Source: Boseongicola sp. SB0662_bin_57
Lineage (GTDB): Bacteria; Pseudomonadota; Alphaproteobacteria; Rhodobacterales; Rhodobacteraceae
Length of the DNA: 7,742 nt
Reading direction: 5' to 3'
Assembly (NCBI GenBank): GCA_009839535.1
Contig: VXPN01000517.1
Location: 1 to 7,742 of the forward strand
The position numbers and the translations under genes are program-made. The notes under the pieces were generated by a model. That model was given only the letters and a program-made list of their open reading frames with translations. It was not told where the DNA came from and made no database searches. Below, one piece after another: positions 6,358 through 7,742 of this stretch (within the stretch, counting starts at the first letter, position 1; each line of letters opens with the position of its first letter).

Positions 6358-7376
6358 AACTTTCGACCCGCGACGCTCCGGCCTACTTCGCCAAGCCCGA
6401 CAAAAACTCCGCCGGCCTGTTGATCTATGGCGCGGACGCAATGCGCGTCGCGTTGCGTCGGCAGGAGGTCATCAGGGCTCTCATCGGACCCGACGGCGAG
6501 GACGAAATGCGCCTGACCCGCATTCCCGCAGCCGAGCTCCGCAAGGACACGGCCCTGCTTGCAGACGCCGTGAAGGCCCGGAGCTTCTTCCCCGGCCTTC
6601 ACGCCGCATTCGTCGAGGGTGCGGGCGACGGGTTGGCTGACACGATTGCCTCCGCGTTGGCGGACTGGTCCCACGGCGATGCCCAGATCATCGTCACTGC
6701 AGGCAGCTTGCCTGCGCGCTCGAAGCTCCGCGGGATCTTCGAAAGGCACGAAAGCGCCTACGCGACGGGCATCTACGACGACCCGCCGTCTCGTGCCGAA
6801 ACCGAGGCGGCACTGAAGGCGGCGGGACTCACGGACATCTCGCCGGACGCCATGTCGTCACTCACGGAGTTGTCGCGCGTCCTCGACCCTGGCGAGTTTC
6901 GCCAGACGCTTGAGAAAATTGCGCTTTACAAGTCGGGCGACAAGTCTCCGCTCACGCCGGATGAGGTTGCGCTTTCCGGCCCGAGTTCAGTAGAGGCCGG
7001 CATCGACGATGTCCTCAACGTCGTGGCGGACGGCAAGACCCACGAGGTCGGACCTGTATTGCGGCGTCTCGAATCCCAAGGGGCAACCCCCGTCAGCCTC
7101 TGCATTGGCGCCACCAGGCACTTTCGGATGCTGCACCTTGCCGCCGCGGACCCGGGAGGTCCCGGCGCAGGCGTTGCCAAGCTCAGGCCTCCGGTCTTTG
7201 GCCCGCGCCGGGACCGCGTGCAGCGGCAGGCAACCCGGTGGGGCATGCACAACCTGGAACGTGCGCTTGCCATTTTGCTCGACACCGATCTCAAGCTCAG
7301 GTCCAGTGCGCGAATCCCCGAAATGGCGGTGATGGAGCGCACGCTCCTCCGGATCGCCTTTCTTGGGAGGCGGTGA
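6354..7376 (+). CDS. holA: DNA polymerase III subunit delta
   Basis: A 340-residue protein close to the usual delta length (E. coli HolA: 343). Delta is the clamp-loader subunit that binds and opens the beta sliding clamp at primed sites in the replisome. The N-terminal domain includes GLLIYGADAMRV at 21-32, the degenerate P-loop region of the family. The middle has DAQIIVTAGSLPARSKLRGI, matching the family's 'L...SKLRK' segment, then EFRQTLEKIALYKSGD. The C-terminal collar domain has LRRLESQGATPVSLCIGATRHFRMLHLAA and ends with an MERTLLRIAFL helix. The start is GTG, overlapping the lptE stop as GTGA, with no strong SD, so translation is probably coupled to lptE. The stop overlaps the next ATG by one base (TGATG). 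No nadD follows, unlike in E. coli. Confidence 0.93.
   Translation: MKLSTRDAPAYFAKPDKNSAGLLIYGADAMRVALRRQEVIRALIGPDGEDEMRLTRIPAAELRKDTALLADAVKARSFFPGLHAAFVEGAGDGLADTIASALADWSHGDAQIIVTAGSLPARSKLRGIFERHESAYATGIYDDPPSRAETEAALKAAGLTDISPDAMSSLTELSRVLDPGEFRQTLEKIALYKSGDKSPLTPDEVALSGPSSVEAGIDDVLNVVADGKTHEVGPVLRRLESQGATPVSLCIGATRHFRMLHLAAADPGGPGAGVAKLRPPVFGPRRDRVQRQATRWGMHNLERALAILLDTDLKLRSSARIPEMAVMERTLLRIAFLGRR
7365..7370 (+). promoter_or_regulatory. Strong ribosome binding site at the end of holA
   Basis: GGGAGG lies in the last holA codons, 5 nt before the ATG at 7376 and 124 nt before the ATG at 7495. Its spacing is right only for the 40-codon ORF, and it is the main evidence that this ORF may be translated. 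It also simply encodes Gly-Arg at the C-terminus of HolA, so it need not be selected as a signal. Confidence 0.45.
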
Positions 7377-7498
7377 TGCCGACGACAGCAACGCGTGCCT
7401 TGCCCGTCATGCCGACCGGAGCCATAAAGGGCCCATCCAGCAAAGCGCGCGTGGAACGACCCGATCGCAATGCCGCCTCGGACGGGAACCAGAGATGA
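7376..7498 (+). CDS. Possible 40-residue hypothetical protein between holA and the exported protein gene
   Basis: A 40-codon ORF fits exactly between two genes. Its ATG overlaps the holA stop (TGATG), its stop overlaps the next start (ATGA), and GGGAGG precedes it by 5 nt. The product (begins MPTTATRALPVMPTGAIKG) is basic, rich in Pro/Ala/Arg, and has no signal peptide, membrane segment, Cys motif or family I recognise. MPT occurs at residues 1-3 and 12-14 because ATGCCGAC is repeated in frame at 7376 and 7409. Against a real protein: by hand count only 28 of 40 codons end in G or C, and it uses ATA, AGA and CGA, unlike holA. It may instead be a leader that carries ribosomes to the next gene, or just a transcribed spacer. 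The region otherwise shows no terminator or promoter. Confidence 0.35.
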   Translation: MPTTATRALPVMPTGAIKGPSSKARVERPDRNAASDGNQR

Positions 7499-7742
7499 AA
7501 CTGACACGAACCCTGATCGCCTCCCTCTTTCTCGCGCTTGCTGCAAAGCCGGCCCTTGCCGAGCTGACAGCGGAACAGGTGCTTGAGCATCAGCTGTCCC
7601 AGTCCTCGACGCCAGAGATCACTGTGCGAGCTGGCGGCAAGCGTCGGTCGGGAAACGTGCTGACCGTTGACCGATTCCTGGCAGAAATCGCATTGCCCGA
7701 TCAGGAGGGAACGCTCCTGGTTGCGGTCGCCGGCGCCAGCTT
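7495..7742 (+). CDS. Exported protein of unknown function, possibly DUF2125-like (N-terminal part, cut by window edge)
   Basis: The first 82 codons are present; the gene continues past the right edge. Residues 1-22 form a clean Sec signal peptide: MKLTR, hydrophobic core LIASLFLALAA, then KPALA before Glu23, a good signal peptidase I site. There is no lipobox Cys, so the product should be periplasmic or secreted. The mature part starts ELTAEQVLEHQL and continues with GNVLTVDRFLAEIALPDQEG. This faintly recalls alphaproteobacterial DUF2125 proteins (ALAxxTxxxV then a GxxLTV segment), but that is an impression from a fragment. GGGA at 7484-7487 is a reasonable SD, and the ATG overlaps the preceding short ORF's stop (ATGA). 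It probably belongs to the leuS-lptE-holA transcript. Confidence 0.7.
   Translation, partial: MKLTRTLIASLFLALAAKPALAELTAEQVLEHQLSQSSTPEITVRAGGKRRSGNVLTVDRFLAEIALPDQEGTLLVAVAGAS

Noticed and set aside
7297..7590. 97-codon minus-strand ORF over the holA/exported-protein junction
   Set aside because: It overlaps the end of holA and the signal-peptide region antisense and has no domain or SD worth calling. It is not a better explanation of the 7376-7498 stretch.
1..7742. Defence system, prophage, IS element, CRISPR array, tRNA or riboswitch
   Set aside because: Reading both strands, I found no transposase or phage proteins, spaced repeats, cloverleaf-like sequence or recognisable riboswitch core. 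The genes are housekeeping or family-level recognisable, and composition looks even across the window.

Overview
The window is GC-rich, gene-dense bacterial DNA. Gene order and protein sequences point to an alphaproteobacterium, most likely Rhodobacterales/Rhodobacteraceae. The clues are a DUF3576 lipoprotein directly before leuS, an alphaproteobacterial-type LeuRS, a short LptE that starts inside the end of leuS, and holA after it. leuS-lptE-holA is an old proteobacterial gene order, also present in E. coli. No IS element, phage gene, tRNA, rRNA or CRISPR array is visible.

Left part (1-2433, minus strand): a two-gene unit. A 726-residue protein with N-terminal TPR repeats and a C-terminal PAPS-type sulfotransferase domain is followed, with a 14-nt overlap, by the start of a YggS/PLPBP-family PLP-binding protein that runs off the left edge.

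Middle (2434-2722): a 289-bp divergent spacer with no convincing gene. It holds a 7-bp inverted repeat and presumably the promoters for both directions.

Right part (2723-7742, plus strand): DUF3576 lipoprotein, a 106-nt gap with a small GC-rich hairpin, then leuS, lptE, holA, a possible 40-codon ORF and an exported protein cut by the right edge. From leuS onward the genes overlap or touch (14 nt, 4 nt, 1 nt, 4 nt), so they are probably transcribed together and translationally coupled. Their roles are charging of tRNA-Leu, outer-membrane LPS assembly, DNA polymerase III clamp loading, and one unknown secreted function.

Most of the window is ordinary housekeeping DNA, and I see no convincing new multi-gene system. 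The items most worth a second look are the 40-codon ORF fitted exactly between holA and the next gene, the TPR-sulfotransferase of unknown substrate coupled to yggS, and the inverted repeat in the divergent spacer.
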